Source: Pseudalkalibacillus sp. SCS-8
GTDB taxonomy: Bacteria; Bacillota; Bacilli; Bacillales; Fictibacillaceae
DNA: 64,000 bases
Assembly: GCF_040126055.1 (NCBI RefSeq)
Contig: NZ_CP143541.1
Span: 1,426,001-1,490,000, forward strand
Reading direction: 5' to 3'
In this document: positions 56,293 to 64,000 of the stretch, in pieces
Layout: each line of letters begins with the position of its first letter
How positions within the stretch are numbered: position 1 is the stretch's first letter
Position numbers and translations under genes: made by a program
The notes under the pieces: model-generated
Database searches by the model: none
Told to the model about the DNA's origin: nothing
Seen by the model: the letters and a program-made list of their open reading frames with translations, nothing else

Positions 56293-57304
56293 AACACAGT
56301 GGCCATGGGCCGTCGTATTATTAGCCGTTTTAATCGCCTTTCTACCATTACCTTATTATCATACTCAGCCAGGAGATGCGAAGCTTCTCTCACCAATCAT
56401 ACAAGTAGAGGATGGAAACAAGGCGGAAGGCTCCTTTATGTTGACGACTGTTCTTGTCGGGAAAGCGAATGCTGCAGAGTTCTTGTGGGCGAAGCTCCGT
56501 GAATATCATGAGGTCTTCCCCGAGGATCATGTAAAGGGCTCTGATGAAACAGAAGAAGAATATGAGACTCGCCAACTCCAATTAATGCAAAGCTCTCAAC
56601 ACGCAGCCACGATTGTAGCCTATAAAGAAGCGGACAAAAATATCGAGATTACGAATAAAGGTGTATTCATTACCGGGGTCATATCCGGTATGCCAGCAGC
56701 TGACCATTTAGAAGTCGGTGATTTGATCACCGCATTAAATGGCAAAGAAATTAAGACAGCTGAGGAGCTAGTCAAACGATTGAAGGCGTTTGATGAAGGA
56801 GACGAAGTCGAGTTGACCGTCAAAAGAAATGATGGTGTCGAGAATGTCAAAATCAAACTGAAGACATTTCCGGAACGATTGGTCAACAAAGGGGATGAAG
56901 AAAGAGCGGGCATCGGTATCACCTACCCGGTGACATTTACAGAAATCAAAACAGATCCAAAGTTGAAAATCGATACGGCTCAAATCGGTGGGCCTTCTGC
57001 AGGATTGATGTTCACGCTCGAAATTTATAACCAGTTGACCGAGGTCGATTGGACGAAAGGGTATAACATAGCCGGAACAGGAACGATGAACGAAAAAGCG
57101 GAGGTAGGTCCGATCGGAGGTATCAAGCAGAAGGTCGTCGCAGCAGATAACGCAGGAGCAGAAGTTTTCTTCGCACCTGAAGGCGCAGGGAACTATAAGA
57201 ATGCAAAGGAAGCTGCTGAAGACATTGGTACTGAAATGGAGATCGTACCTGTAAAAACCTTTAAAGATGCCCTTGATTATTTGAAAAATTTAAAAGAGAA
57301 ATAA
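56279..57304 (+). CDS. ylbL: PDZ-Lon-type membrane serine protease (YlbL/SepM family)
   Basis: 341 residues. One N-terminal membrane anchor (~9-25), an extracellular PDZ domain (~125-205, 'KGVFITGVISGMPAADHLEVGDLITALNGKEI') and a Lon-like protease domain (~215-335) with catalytic Ser in 'GGPSAGLMF' and Lys in 'GGIKQKVVAA'. YlbL degrades the checkpoint inhibitor YneA after DNA damage in B. subtilis. Translationally coupled to ylbK by overlap. Confidence 0.93.
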   Translation: MKKIRTQWPWAVVLLAVLIAFLPLPYYHTQPGDAKLLSPIIQVEDGNKAEGSFMLTTVLVGKANAAEFLWAKLREYHEVFPEDHVKGSDETEEEYETRQLQLMQSSQHAATIVAYKEADKNIEITNKGVFITGVISGMPAADHLEVGDLITALNGKEIKTAEELVKRLKAFDEGDEVELTVKRNDGVENVKIKLKTFPERLVNKGDEERAGIGITYPVTFTEIKTDPKLKIDTAQIGGPSAGLMFTLEIYNQLTEVDWTKGYNIAGTGTMNEKAEVGPIGGIKQKVVAADNAGAEVFFAPEGAGNYKNAKEAAEDIGTEMEIVPVKTFKDALDYLKNLKEK

Positions 57305-57305
57305 A

Positions 57306-57335
57306 AGAAAGGTGACAGATCGTCACCTTTCTTTG
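57306..57335. terminator. Terminator between ylbL and tmcAL
   Basis: A 9-bp stem (57308-57316 with 57322-57330), five-base loop, usable from both sides. Confidence 0.75.
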
Positions 57336-57336
57336 T

Positions 57337-58563
57337 TTATGTCTTTGTATTTAAACGTATTGGTGGTGTGGCATATTCATTTTTTAAGAGAGTGGAATGG
57401 TCTCGAGAAGGATATCCCAATGAATATGTAGCGCTTGCTTGGATGTCCTGTTCCAAGGTAGCATTTTCAAATTTAGAAAGTGTACTGACGATTGGATATT
57501 CCACTTGTTTTTTCATTTGGCTCAGGTAGTTCTGACCGCGTTCATTCATACCTAGTAATCGTATATATGGCGGTTTATCCGTCAAAGCCTTTTCCATCGT
57601 AACTTTCGTTGCATTCGTGAGAATATGTGTGCAAATCCGTTGTAAACGAGTCCAAGTATAACGTTTCGTCTTTACAGCCTCAATAAACGCTTTAAAAGAA
57701 TCTGCTTTACGGATATATGCTTTCAGCCGGTTCTCAATACCTTCCGAACAATCGTATATCTCAGCAAGCTCTTCTACAGAAGCAGTTATAAGACGGTATT
57801 TAAGTAACGGAAAATAGTTTTCCCAGCTCAGAAATCCGTTGTAGGTCTTCCAATGTTCTTCTAACAAACGATACGTTGTGTCAGGAACAAATCTTTCAAT
57901 TGAAGAGCGATCCCCATCACCTTCAAATAGAATTTTCCGAATCCCCGTTGCACTGGCAATATCGTGTTCTGTTCCTTCATCATGGTAACCTGCTCCAGTC
58001 CTTTTGACTGTATTTACAGACATCGAAGAATGTAAGCGACGGACGGAATCGACATAATGAAAACCTAATATATTGTTCGGTTTAGACAGGTCGAGCATCT
58101 CGCCTGAGCGGTTGGGAAGGGCTTCGAATGCACTGGAAACAGCAGCAGGATAGCTCATCCCAGTTTTTATGTATGCTTGAATCAGCTCATTGTATTCTTC
58201 TTCGTTATTGTTGATAAACTCAACCGAATCTAAGAAAGGCTGTATATTTCCAGATTCACTGCCGAAAATAACTTCATCTGTTCCCAATGCGTCCAATAGT
58301 GCGATAGCACCATAAGCGAATCGATCTGCGCGATGGGTAGCGTATGCATAAGGAAGTTCGATTACAAGGTCCACACCAGCTTCTAGAGCCATACGCGTCC
58401 TATACCACTTGGATACTAATGCAGGTTCTCCTCGCTGCAGGAAATTACCACTCATCACAGCGATGGTTACATCAGCACGGGAGACTTCCTTCGCTTGTTG
58501 CAGATGATACAAATGACCATTATGGAAAGGATTGTATTCTACCACTAGCCCTAATGATTTCAT
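57337..58563 (-). CDS. tmcAL: tRNA(Met) cytidine acetate ligase
   Basis: 408 residues (formerly YlbM), ATG after AAAAGGAGTCG. It activates acetate with ATP and forms N4-acetylcytidine at the wobble base of elongator tRNA-Met. The nucleotidyltransferase HxGH is in 'VEYNPFHNGHLYHLQQA' (~8-24), with 'MSGNFLQRGEPALVSKWYRTRMALEAGVDLVIELPY' following. Complete. Confidence 0.96.
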   Translation of the reverse strand: MKSLGLVVEYNPFHNGHLYHLQQAKEVSRADVTIAVMSGNFLQRGEPALVSKWYRTRMALEAGVDLVIELPYAYATHRADRFAYGAIALLDALGTDEVIFGSESGNIQPFLDSVEFINNNEEEYNELIQAYIKTGMSYPAAVSSAFEALPNRSGEMLDLSKPNNILGFHYVDSVRRLHSSMSVNTVKRTGAGYHDEGTEHDIASATGIRKILFEGDGDRSSIERFVPDTTYRLLEEHWKTYNGFLSWENYFPLLKYRLITASVEELAEIYDCSEGIENRLKAYIRKADSFKAFIEAVKTKRYTWTRLQRICTHILTNATKVTMEKALTDKPPYIRLLGMNERGQNYLSQMKKQVEYPIVSTLSKFENATLEQDIQASATYSLGYPSRDHSTLLKNEYATPPIRLNTKT

Positions 58564-58698
58564 TTTTCGACTCCTTTTAGTTGTTTAAGGAAATGGGATT
58601 ACGTTAAACTGTTAATACGCTCCATAAATATCGTTTCTATGATAATTTATTGTATCAAATTATCTGGAATAGTTAAAAACAACTGTAAAGAAAAAATG

Positions 58699-58727
58699 TT
58701 GACAATTTTTTTGTTGAAAGCTATAAT
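58699..58727 (+). promoter_or_regulatory. Consensus sigma-A promoter of ylbN-rpmF
   Basis: Perfect TTGACA (58699-58704), 17-base spacer, perfect TATAAT (58722-58727). The predicted leader is only about 20 bases long. Confidence 0.9.
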
Positions 58728-58755
58728 TACTACTGTTGCCCTGAGGTGATGACAA

Positions 58756-59283
58756 ATGAAATGGTCCATACAACAACTGAGAAGTTTTCAACGTAAAGGA
58801 CTTGAGATTGATGAAACAATCGAGTTAGATTCAATACGAGATATTGATCCTGAAATTCGTGAATTGACACCAGTACACGTCAAAGGTCACGGTGAAGTCA
58901 ATCAAAATCGGGCAGTATTTCATCTGACGATCAAAGGTGCGATGACGTTACCCGATTCGGTAACCCTCGCAGACGTTCTTTATCCATTCAACGTTCAATC
59001 GACTGAAATTTTTATGTTCGAACCCGATCATGGTATGGATGCGAATGAAGAGGACATCCATTTCGTAGAAGGAAATACTGTGGACCTGATCCCTTATATT
59101 CAGGAAAACATTTTGTTGGAAAAGCCGTTGAAGGTCATCAGCTCTGAACCAACGGACAACCCTCCAGCGCCGCCTTCAGGTAAAGGATGGGATGTCGTTG
59201 AGGAAGAACCGGATCAAAAGGAAAAAGTTGATCCACGGATGGCCGAATTGGCCAAATTCTTTGATAAAAATGATGAAAAGTGA
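58756..59283 (+). CDS. ylbN: YlbN / DUF177 protein (23S rRNA accumulation factor YceD-like)
   Basis: 175 residues, ATG after CTGAGGTGATG. Central 'VHVKGHGEVNQNRAVFHLTIKGAMTLPDSVTLADVLYPFNVQSTEIFMF' is the DUF177 fold. The acidic, Pro-rich C-terminus ends 'DPRMAELAKFFDKNDE', the conserved tail motif. The family is almost always linked to rpmF and affects rRNA levels; the mechanism is not settled. Confidence 0.92.
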   Translation: MKWSIQQLRSFQRKGLEIDETIELDSIRDIDPEIRELTPVHVKGHGEVNQNRAVFHLTIKGAMTLPDSVTLADVLYPFNVQSTEIFMFEPDHGMDANEEDIHFVEGNTVDLIPYIQENILLEKPLKVISSEPTDNPPAPPSGKGWDVVEEEPDQKEKVDPRMAELAKFFDKNDEK

Positions 59284-59345
59284 AGAAGCGTCAATAAAAA
59301 TTGACATTCTCTAACTGAACAATTTCCTCAAGGAGGTGGAAAACC

Positions 59346-59519
59346 ATGGCAGTACCTTTTAGAAGAACCTCTACTACTCGTAAAAACAAACGTCGTACAC
59401 ACTATAAGTTGAAAGTACCTGGAATGGTAAAATGCCCTAACTGTGGCGAATACAAGCTTTCTCACCGTGTATGTGGCGAATGTGGCACATACAAAGGAAA
59501 AGAAGTAGTTGAAAAGTAA
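59346..59519 (+). CDS. rpmF: 50S ribosomal protein L32
   Basis: 57 residues, starting [24 protein letters not shown] after AGGAGGTGGAAACC. Two Cys pairs (30/33 and 43/46; CPNC and CGEC) make this the zinc-binding form. Second gene of the ylbN-rpmF transcript. Confidence 0.98.
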   Translation: MAVPFRRTSTTRKNKRRTHYKLKVPGMVKCPNCGEYKLSHRVCGECGTYKGKEVVEK

Positions 59520-59530
59520 GTTTAAAAGAC

Positions 59531-59562
59531 AACAAGGAGGATTCGTCCTCCTTGTTTTTTTA
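59531..59562 (+). terminator. Terminator of ylbN-rpmF
   Basis: A perfect 11-bp stem (59531-59541 with 59546-59556), TTCG loop and T-run. Confidence 0.95.
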
Positions 59563-59593
59563 TTGGGAAAAATAGGGTGGTGCCGAGATCCAT

Positions 59594-59962
59594 CCTCCCC
59601 TCAAAATCGTCAGATAGCATATTTGGGGGTAAGATAAGAGGCTTACCCTCCCTCAAAAATTGAAGAAAGATAATTTGAGGGTAGGGTAACAGGTCTATCC
59701 TGCCCTCAAAATCGTCAGAAAGTACATTTGGGGGTAAGATAAGAGGTTTACCCTCCCTCAAAAATTAAAAAAGATAATTTGAGGGTAGGGTAATAGGTCT
59801 ATCCTGCCCTCAAAATCGTCAGATAGCATATTTTGGGGTAAGATAAGAGGTTTACCCTCCCTCAAAAATTAAAAAAAGATAATTTGAGGGTAGGGTAATA
59901 GGTCTATCCTGCCCTCAAAATCGTCAGAAAGTACATTTGAGGGTAAGATAAGAGGTTTACGG
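59594..59962. repeat. 105-bp tandem repeat array
   Basis: TCAAAATCGTCAGA recurs at 59601, 59706, 59810 and 59915, giving periods of 105, 104 and 105 bases. About 3.5 units are present. Units alternate between a 'CAGATAGCATA' and a 'CAGAAAGTACA' version, so the array is also two copies of a 210-base unit. Each unit holds the palindromic pair CCCTCAAA...TTTGAGGG. The minus-strand frame at 59522-59761 is a by-product of the repeats. No gene lies between 59520 and 60090. Confidence 0.9.
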
Positions 59963-60090
59963 ACCATCATAAGGTAAGGATAATTTGCGGATTATCCTTT
60001 TCATTTTTCTAAATGCTACAACTTGATTTTAAATGGACCATGAAGATGTATAATGAAGAGAAGATATTCATTTGAGGGCGGGGGAGTCTT

Positions 60091-60855
60091 ATGGCTAAAA
60101 ACAAATTATTAGTAGAAGTAAAGGATGGAATTGGGTGGATTACACTTAATCATGCAGAAAGGTACAACGCGATAAATTACGAAATGATGGATCTGCTTGA
60201 CGATGCAATCAACCAATTGGAGTATGATGATAACGCCAAAGTACTGGTCATTACCGGATCAGGCGACAAGGCATTCTGTTCCGGTGGTGACCTTTCTGTT
60301 TTTCATCAACTCTATTCTGAAGAGGAAGCTTTTACGATGCTTTCTAAAATGGGCAATATCTTATATAAATTGTTCAAATTTCCGAAACCGACTGTGGCAT
60401 TGATGAACGGTGTAGCTGTTGGAGGAGGTTGTGAAATTGCGACCGCATGCGACTTTCGAGTAGCCGCTCCACATGTGAAGTTCGGCTTCATACAAGGGAC
60501 TCTTGGTATAACGACAGGATGGGGTGGAGCGACCTTCTTGATGGAGAGGATCGGCAAGTCCGGTGCACTTGAATTGTTGATGAGACCCATCAAATTTAGT
60601 GCCGAAGAAGGGCGGCAACGTGGTTTTATCCATGAAATTGTCGGTTATGATCAATTAGATGGCTTTGAACAATGGATCCAACCGATGACAAAGGTCTCCG
60701 CCAATGTGTTGAAAGCGTATAAGCAACGTTGGTTGGATCATGTGGAAATCGATCAAACAAAAGAGAAAATAAAACAAGAAATTGAAGAGTGTGCCCGCCT
60801 ATGGGCCTCTGAAGAGCATCATCAAGCTGTGCAATCATTTTTAGATCGCTCCTGA
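60091..60855 (+). CDS. Enoyl-CoA hydratase/isomerase (crotonase family)
   Basis: 254 residues, ATG after GGGCGGGGGAG. Crotonase fold with the oxyanion loops 'GDKAFCSGGDLSVF' (~57-70) and 'MNGVAVGGGCEIATACDFRVAAPHVKFGF' (~104-132). The second acidic catalytic residue expected near 'GTLGITTGWGG' is not obvious: the usual E-x-x-L-G-I-x-P is replaced by Q-G-T-L-G-I-T-T, so it may be an isomerase, decarboxylase or hydrolase rather than a hydratase. It is an insertion between rpmF and rsfA. Confidence 0.87.
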   Translation: MAKNKLLVEVKDGIGWITLNHAERYNAINYEMMDLLDDAINQLEYDDNAKVLVITGSGDKAFCSGGDLSVFHQLYSEEEAFTMLSKMGNILYKLFKFPKPTVALMNGVAVGGGCEIATACDFRVAAPHVKFGFIQGTLGITTGWGGATFLMERIGKSGALELLMRPIKFSAEEGRQRGFIHEIVGYDQLDGFEQWIQPMTKVSANVLKAYKQRWLDHVEIDQTKEKIKQEIEECARLWASEEHHQAVQSFLDRS

Positions 60856-60963
60856 ATCGTAAGAAACAGTTCCCCATGCATCTTTTACTAGATGGAAAGT
60901 CTATCTTTTCTAGTATCTGCATATGGTGTAGTAATAAAAGTAGACTTGTATGGAGGGATGAAG

Positions 60964-61587
60964 ATGGGCTCCACACGCCAAGATGCATGGAATCATGATG
61001 AAGATCTGTTATTAGCTGAAGTCGTACTCAGACATATACGTGAAGGTGGGACACAATTAGCAGCCTTTGAGGAAGTGGGGAAGAAGCTTTCAAGAACTTC
61101 GGCTGCTTGTGGTTTCCGCTGGAACTCACTTATACGAAAGAAATATGATACGGCAATCGCCATTGCGAAAAAGCAAAGGAAGCAAGCCGCGTCTCAATCA
61201 GGTAAATCCAAGAAGAAACAACACCATTCAACAGAACAAGTGAAAGTGATGAATGCAACCTACCAGGCAAAACCACACATATGCATGGATGATGTAATCT
61301 GTTATTTGCAAGGTTTACAGGAAGCTGAAAAAGATACCCATACGATTTTGGAAGATTATCATCATATGAAGGAACAATACGAACAAGTTGTAAAGAAGAA
61401 TGAAACACTCGAACAGGAAATGGAAAAATTGAAAGAGGAATACGATAAAGTCCATGAGGATTACAAGGTCCTGTTGAATTTCATGGAGCGTGCGCGGAAA
61501 ATGGCGATAACAGACGATGATACAGATACTCCACAAGTGAAATTCCAAATGGATTATAACGGGAATTTAGAAAAAGTCGAAAAATGA
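60964..61587 (+). CDS. ylbO: RsfA-family prespore transcription regulator (YlbO)
   Basis: 207 residues from the ATG at 60964, 6 bases after GGAGGG. N-terminal Myb/SANT-like DNA-binding domain (~3-50, '[50 protein letters not shown]'), basic linker, then a coiled coil (~125-185). RsfA proteins adjust sigma-F-dependent genes in the forespore of B. subtilis. Its place near rpmF matches ylbO. Confidence 0.9.
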   Translation: MGSTRQDAWNHDEDLLLAEVVLRHIREGGTQLAAFEEVGKKLSRTSAACGFRWNSLIRKKYDTAIAIAKKQRKQAASQSGKSKKKQHHSTEQVKVMNATYQAKPHICMDDVICYLQGLQEAEKDTHTILEDYHHMKEQYEQVVKKNETLEQEMEKLKEEYDKVHEDYKVLLNFMERARKMAITDDDTDTPQVKFQMDYNGNLEKVEK

Positions 61588-61608
61588 TCGATGATTTAAA
61601 GGTCATAG

Positions 61609-61669
61609 AAAATGCCTCATCCAGCTCATCACGGCTTACAACCGCATGAGATGGAATGAGGCATTTTTG
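61609..61669. terminator. Terminator between ylbO and ylbP
   Basis: Long hairpin: AAAATGCCTCAT (61609-61620) with ATGAGGCATTTT, and an inner CCAGCTCAT/ATGAGATGG pairing. T-run on the plus strand, A-tract on the left for the minus strand. Confidence 0.85.
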
Positions 61670-61686
61670 TCTTGTCATTTATTTGT

Positions 61687-62214
61687 TTATGATTCAACTT
61701 CCATGGAAGAAAGATCAGTGTCTTTCAAAACCCCGCCACTCTCAGATGGTGACTGCTCATGGACACCTGCCGGATACCATACATAAGGGTTTTCTCCGCG
61801 GTCACGGTTTGGATTGTAAGTGACGGAAGTGAAGCCCATCTTATCCCAAAATTCACTGGAACGTTGGCGAGCATTGGTTTTCACTGGTAAATTGAAGGAC
61901 TTCGCATAATTCACGAGAGCGCTTCCAAAGCCTTTCCCATGATAATCCGGTAATACCTCCAGCTTCCATAGCTCCAGGTAGTCCTGTGGTGGATCGAAGT
62001 ATCGGTCATATTGCCCGTCAATTCGGTAAAGGCTCATTCTAGCAACCAATTTGTTTCCGTAATAAATGCCATAGAAAGGTGATTCACTATCATTCTCAAT
62101 GATGTTCTCTTGCAAATCCTCAAGCATGGATAGCTCTTGAATGCCATATTCTTTAAATTTCTTGAATTCCTCAAGCGTTTTATAATTAACGAGAAGTCTT
62201 TCCACTTTATACAT
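61687..62214 (-). CDS. ylbP: GNAT-family acetyltransferase YlbP
   Basis: 175 residues, ATG after AGGGGGAATG. The acetyl-CoA loop is 'LWKLEVLPDYHGKGFGSALVNYAKS' (~82-106, with H-G-K-G-F-G) and the family-specific 'NARQRSSEFWDKMGFTSV' follows. Substrate unknown. Last of the ylb genes here. Confidence 0.92.
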   Translation of the reverse strand: MYKVERLLVNYKTLEEFKKFKEYGIQELSMLEDLQENIIENDSESPFYGIYYGNKLVARMSLYRIDGQYDRYFDPPQDYLELWKLEVLPDYHGKGFGSALVNYAKSFNLPVKTNARQRSSEFWDKMGFTSVTYNPNRDRGENPYVWYPAGVHEQSPSESGGVLKDTDLSSMEVES

Positions 62215-62382
62215 ATATGCATTCCCCCTTGAATTACTCTCCCTTTCTATCTAACATTATTATATAATAAAATTACGAAAAATTCTGCAAAAGTGAAAAA
62301 TTTCTGCAGAAAACTACAGGAATCTTGATGATTCTTGTTGAAAGTAGTAGATTGTAGCCCATAGGAGTAGGAGGAGATGGTT

Positions 62383-63729
62383 TTGAAAAAGATTCTAATC
62401 GCAAACAGAGGAGAAATAGCAGCACGAATTGTAAAGTCATGTGAGAAACTAGGGATAGAACCCGTTATCGTGTATTCTCAAGCGGATCGGGAACTCCCAT
62501 ATGTTAAGAATGCAAAAATCGCATATGAAATTGGGGAACCTCCCGTTGTAAAATCTTATTTGAATAGTGAACGTATATTGGAAATCGCAAGATCCGAACA
62601 GGTGGATGCCATTCATCCTGGTTACGGTTTTCTATCTGAAAATGCTGATTTTGTTCGACAAGTTGAAAACGCTAACATTACATTTATCGGTCCTTCGGCA
62701 GACGTGGTGGAAACCATGGGGGATAAGGTCAAAGCAAGGAAAACGATGCAGGATGCAGGTGTTCCTGTCGTTCCAGGCAGTGAAGGGGCCTTGAAGGACG
62801 TAGAGGAAGCCGTAAAGCTTGCTGAAGAGATCGGATATCCTGTCATGATCAAAGCGAGTGCAGGCGGCGGAGGCATCGGGATGCAGCGCTGTGAGGATGA
62901 AAAGACGTTGCGAACCGCCTTCGTATCGAGCCAAAACCGCGCAAAAGCATATTTCGGCAATGATGAAATGTTTATGGAAAAGTTCATTACCAACAGCCGA
63001 CATATCGAAGTGCAGATTTTCGGTGATCACCAGGGGAATGTCATTCACTTGTTTGAAAGGGATTGTTCCATCCAACGGAGACATCAAAAAGTAGTCGAGG
63101 AGACACCTTCACCGTTTTTAAGTGAAGAGGTCCGCAAGCGTATTTGTGAATCAGCTGTTCAGGCAGGGAAGCATGTGGACTACACGAATGCAGGTACAGT
63201 TGAGTTTATCGTAGACGAAGAAGAGAATTTCTACTTCTTGGAAATGAACACCCGACTGCAAGTGGAGCATCCTGTCACTGAAATGGTTACAGGCCTTGAT
63301 TTAGTTGAATGGCAAATCCATGTTGCCCAGAAGAACCCTTTACCGAAAGAACAGGGTGATATCCAAAAGGTTGGACACAGCATCGAATACAGAATCTATG
63401 CTGAGGATCCGTCAACATTCATGCCTTCACCAGGGAAGATCAATAACTTCGAATGTCCTGAACTGGAAGGGGTAAGAGTAGATACAGGATATGGTTCAAA
63501 TACCCAGGTGACACCGTTCTATGATCCGATGGTTGCAAAAATCATTATTCATGGCAAGGACAGGAAAGTTGCCATTGAAAAATCGATCGACTTTTTCAAT
63601 CAATGGAATTTAGATGGAATCAAACATAATGGCCCGTTGTTTAAGACGATCCTTAATGAGCCAGCATTCCAAAAGGGGCATTATACGACTCAATTTCTTA
63701 ACCAAATCAATACAAAAGTAAACAATTAG
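62383..63729 (+). CDS. Biotin carboxylase subunit of an acyl-CoA carboxylase (AccC2/YngH-like)
   Basis: 448 residues from the TTG at 62383, 8 bases after AGGAGG; the ATG at 62377 is only two bases from that site. Biotin carboxylase with 'ILIANRGEIAARIVKSC', 'HPGYGFLSENADF', the ATP-grasp loop 'KASAGGGGIGMQR', 'ERDCSIQRRHQK' and 'EMNTRLQVEHPVTEMVTG'. It stands beside a separate biotin carrier gene, as in the yngHB leucine/acyl-CoA cluster of B. subtilis, rather than in the fatty-acid accBC operon. Substrate specificity depends on a carboxyltransferase outside the window. Confidence 0.9.
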   Translation: MKKILIANRGEIAARIVKSCEKLGIEPVIVYSQADRELPYVKNAKIAYEIGEPPVVKSYLNSERILEIARSEQVDAIHPGYGFLSENADFVRQVENANITFIGPSADVVETMGDKVKARKTMQDAGVPVVPGSEGALKDVEEAVKLAEEIGYPVMIKASAGGGGIGMQRCEDEKTLRTAFVSSQNRAKAYFGNDEMFMEKFITNSRHIEVQIFGDHQGNVIHLFERDCSIQRRHQKVVEETPSPFLSEEVRKRICESAVQAGKHVDYTNAGTVEFIVDEEENFYFLEMNTRLQVEHPVTEMVTGLDLVEWQIHVAQKNPLPKEQGDIQKVGHSIEYRIYAEDPSTFMPSPGKINNFECPELEGVRVDTGYGSNTQVTPFYDPMVAKIIIHGKDRKVAIEKSIDFFNQWNLDGIKHNGPLFKTILNEPAFQKGHYTTQFLNQINTKVNN

Positions 63730-63741
63730 GAGTGGATCAAC

Positions 63742-63954
63742 ATGAAGGAAATTACAGCATCAATGGCAGGCACAGTATTAAACGTATTAGTATCAGAAGG
63801 TGAAAATGTCACTGCAGGACAAGCTGTCCTTACACTTGAATCGATGAAGATGGAAATACCCGTTGAAACGACAGAAGAAGGAGAAGTCAGCTCCGTCAAT
63901 GTCAATGTAGGGGACTTTGTGAATGAAGGTGACGTACTGGTCGTCATGAAATAA
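63742..63954 (+). CDS. Biotin/lipoyl attachment carrier protein
   Basis: 70 residues, a single free-standing biotinyl domain with the biotin Lys in ESMKMEI (~34). 'MAGTVLNVLVSEGENVTAGQAVLTLESMKMEIPV' is the classic fold. It starts 12 bases after the biotin carboxylase with GGAGTGG upstream. Partner of that enzyme; similar to YngHB (BLAP). Confidence 0.93.
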   Translation: MKEITASMAGTVLNVLVSEGENVTAGQAVLTLESMKMEIPVETTEEGEVSSVNVNVGDFVNEGDVLVVMK

Positions 63955-63987
63955 AAATGAATGAGCGCTCGTTCTCTCACTAGCAAT

Positions 63988-64000
63988 GAAGGAGGATTCC
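63988..64000 (+). promoter_or_regulatory. Ribosome-binding site of a gene starting just beyond the window
   Basis: AAGGAGGATTCC at the last bases of the window suggests that another gene of the carboxylase operon starts immediately outside. Confidence 0.5.

Noticed and set aside
59522-59761. 79-residue minus-strand frame in the tandem array
   Set aside because: The sequence only reflects the 105-bp repeats and runs through the rpmF terminator.
59594-59962. CRISPR array
   Set aside because: Units of 105 bases repeat over their full length, with no unique spacers and no cas genes nearby.
62283-62325. Operator before the biotin carboxylase gene
   Set aside because: TTCTGCA occurs twice 18 bases apart, once within a palindrome, but this matches no regulator motif I can name and may be chance in AT-rich DNA.

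Overview
This 64 kb window is low-GC Firmicutes chromosome. Its gene order follows the Bacillus subtilis rnjA-to-ylbP arc closely: rnjA, rpoY, ykrA, def, ykyA, pdhABCD, slp-like, SR1, speA, yktB, ykzI-like, yktC, ylaF, typA, ylaH, ylaI, ylaJ, glsA, ylaN, ftsW, pyc, ctaA, ctaBCDEF, ylbA to ylbP. Sporulation genes (ylbJ, rsfA, a YlaJ lipoprotein, a CsfG-type RNA) mark an endospore former of the family Bacillaceae. The BCCT glycine-betaine transporter and very acidic, charged protein linkers fit a moderately salt-tolerant member (Halobacillus/Pontibacillus-like). That genus-level idea is inference. No rRNA, tRNA, prophage, CRISPR array or complete insertion sequence was seen.

Layout. 1-2290: the end of an unrecognised gene and a membrane protein with four tandem tyrosine-phosphatase-like repeats, probably the tail of an accessory locus. 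2330-13760: RNase J1, the small RNA polymerase subunit, a DMT permease with a HAD phosphatase, a Lys/Ser-repeat small protein, peptide deformylase, the YkyA lipoprotein and the pyruvate dehydrogenase operon. 13800-20070: lipoproteins, the betaine transporter, a polysaccharide deacetylase, then the dual-function RNA SR1 (encoding SR1P, with a CcpN-type operator) facing speA. 20250-36350: flavin oxidoreductase, yktB, IMPase/GNAT pair, typA, the yla genes, glutaminase, YlaN, an M50-like protein, FtsW and pyruvate carboxylase. 36490-42690: haem A/O synthesis and the caa3 oxidase operon. 42800-62220: an Eis-like acetyltransferase where ctaG usually lies, then the ylb genes with rsmD, coaD, tmcAL and rpmF. 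62380-64000: a stand-alone biotin carboxylase and a biotin carrier, probably the start of an acyl-CoA carboxylase/leucine-degradation operon that continues off the window.

How they work together. PDH, pyruvate carboxylase, SR1/CcpN and the caa3 oxidase sit at the junction between glycolysis, gluconeogenesis and respiration. RNase J1, TypA, RsmD, TmcAL, L32, Def and YlbF serve RNA processing and translation. A third set (rsfA, ylbJ, csfG, the YlaJ and YlbD homologues, possibly the Lys/Ser-repeat protein) serves sporulation.

The non-standard content is small but informative. There is a short mobile-element family with GGCTCTG ends and near-perfect 8-bp target duplications: one compact copy after ylaH, one mosaic copy after glsA, and a decayed fragment after the flavin oxidoreductase. 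A 105-bp tandem array lies after rpmF. Two small RNAs can be recognised (SR1 and a CsfG-like RNA). The phosphatase-repeat membrane protein is the best candidate for an undescribed system, but its locus is cut by the window edge.
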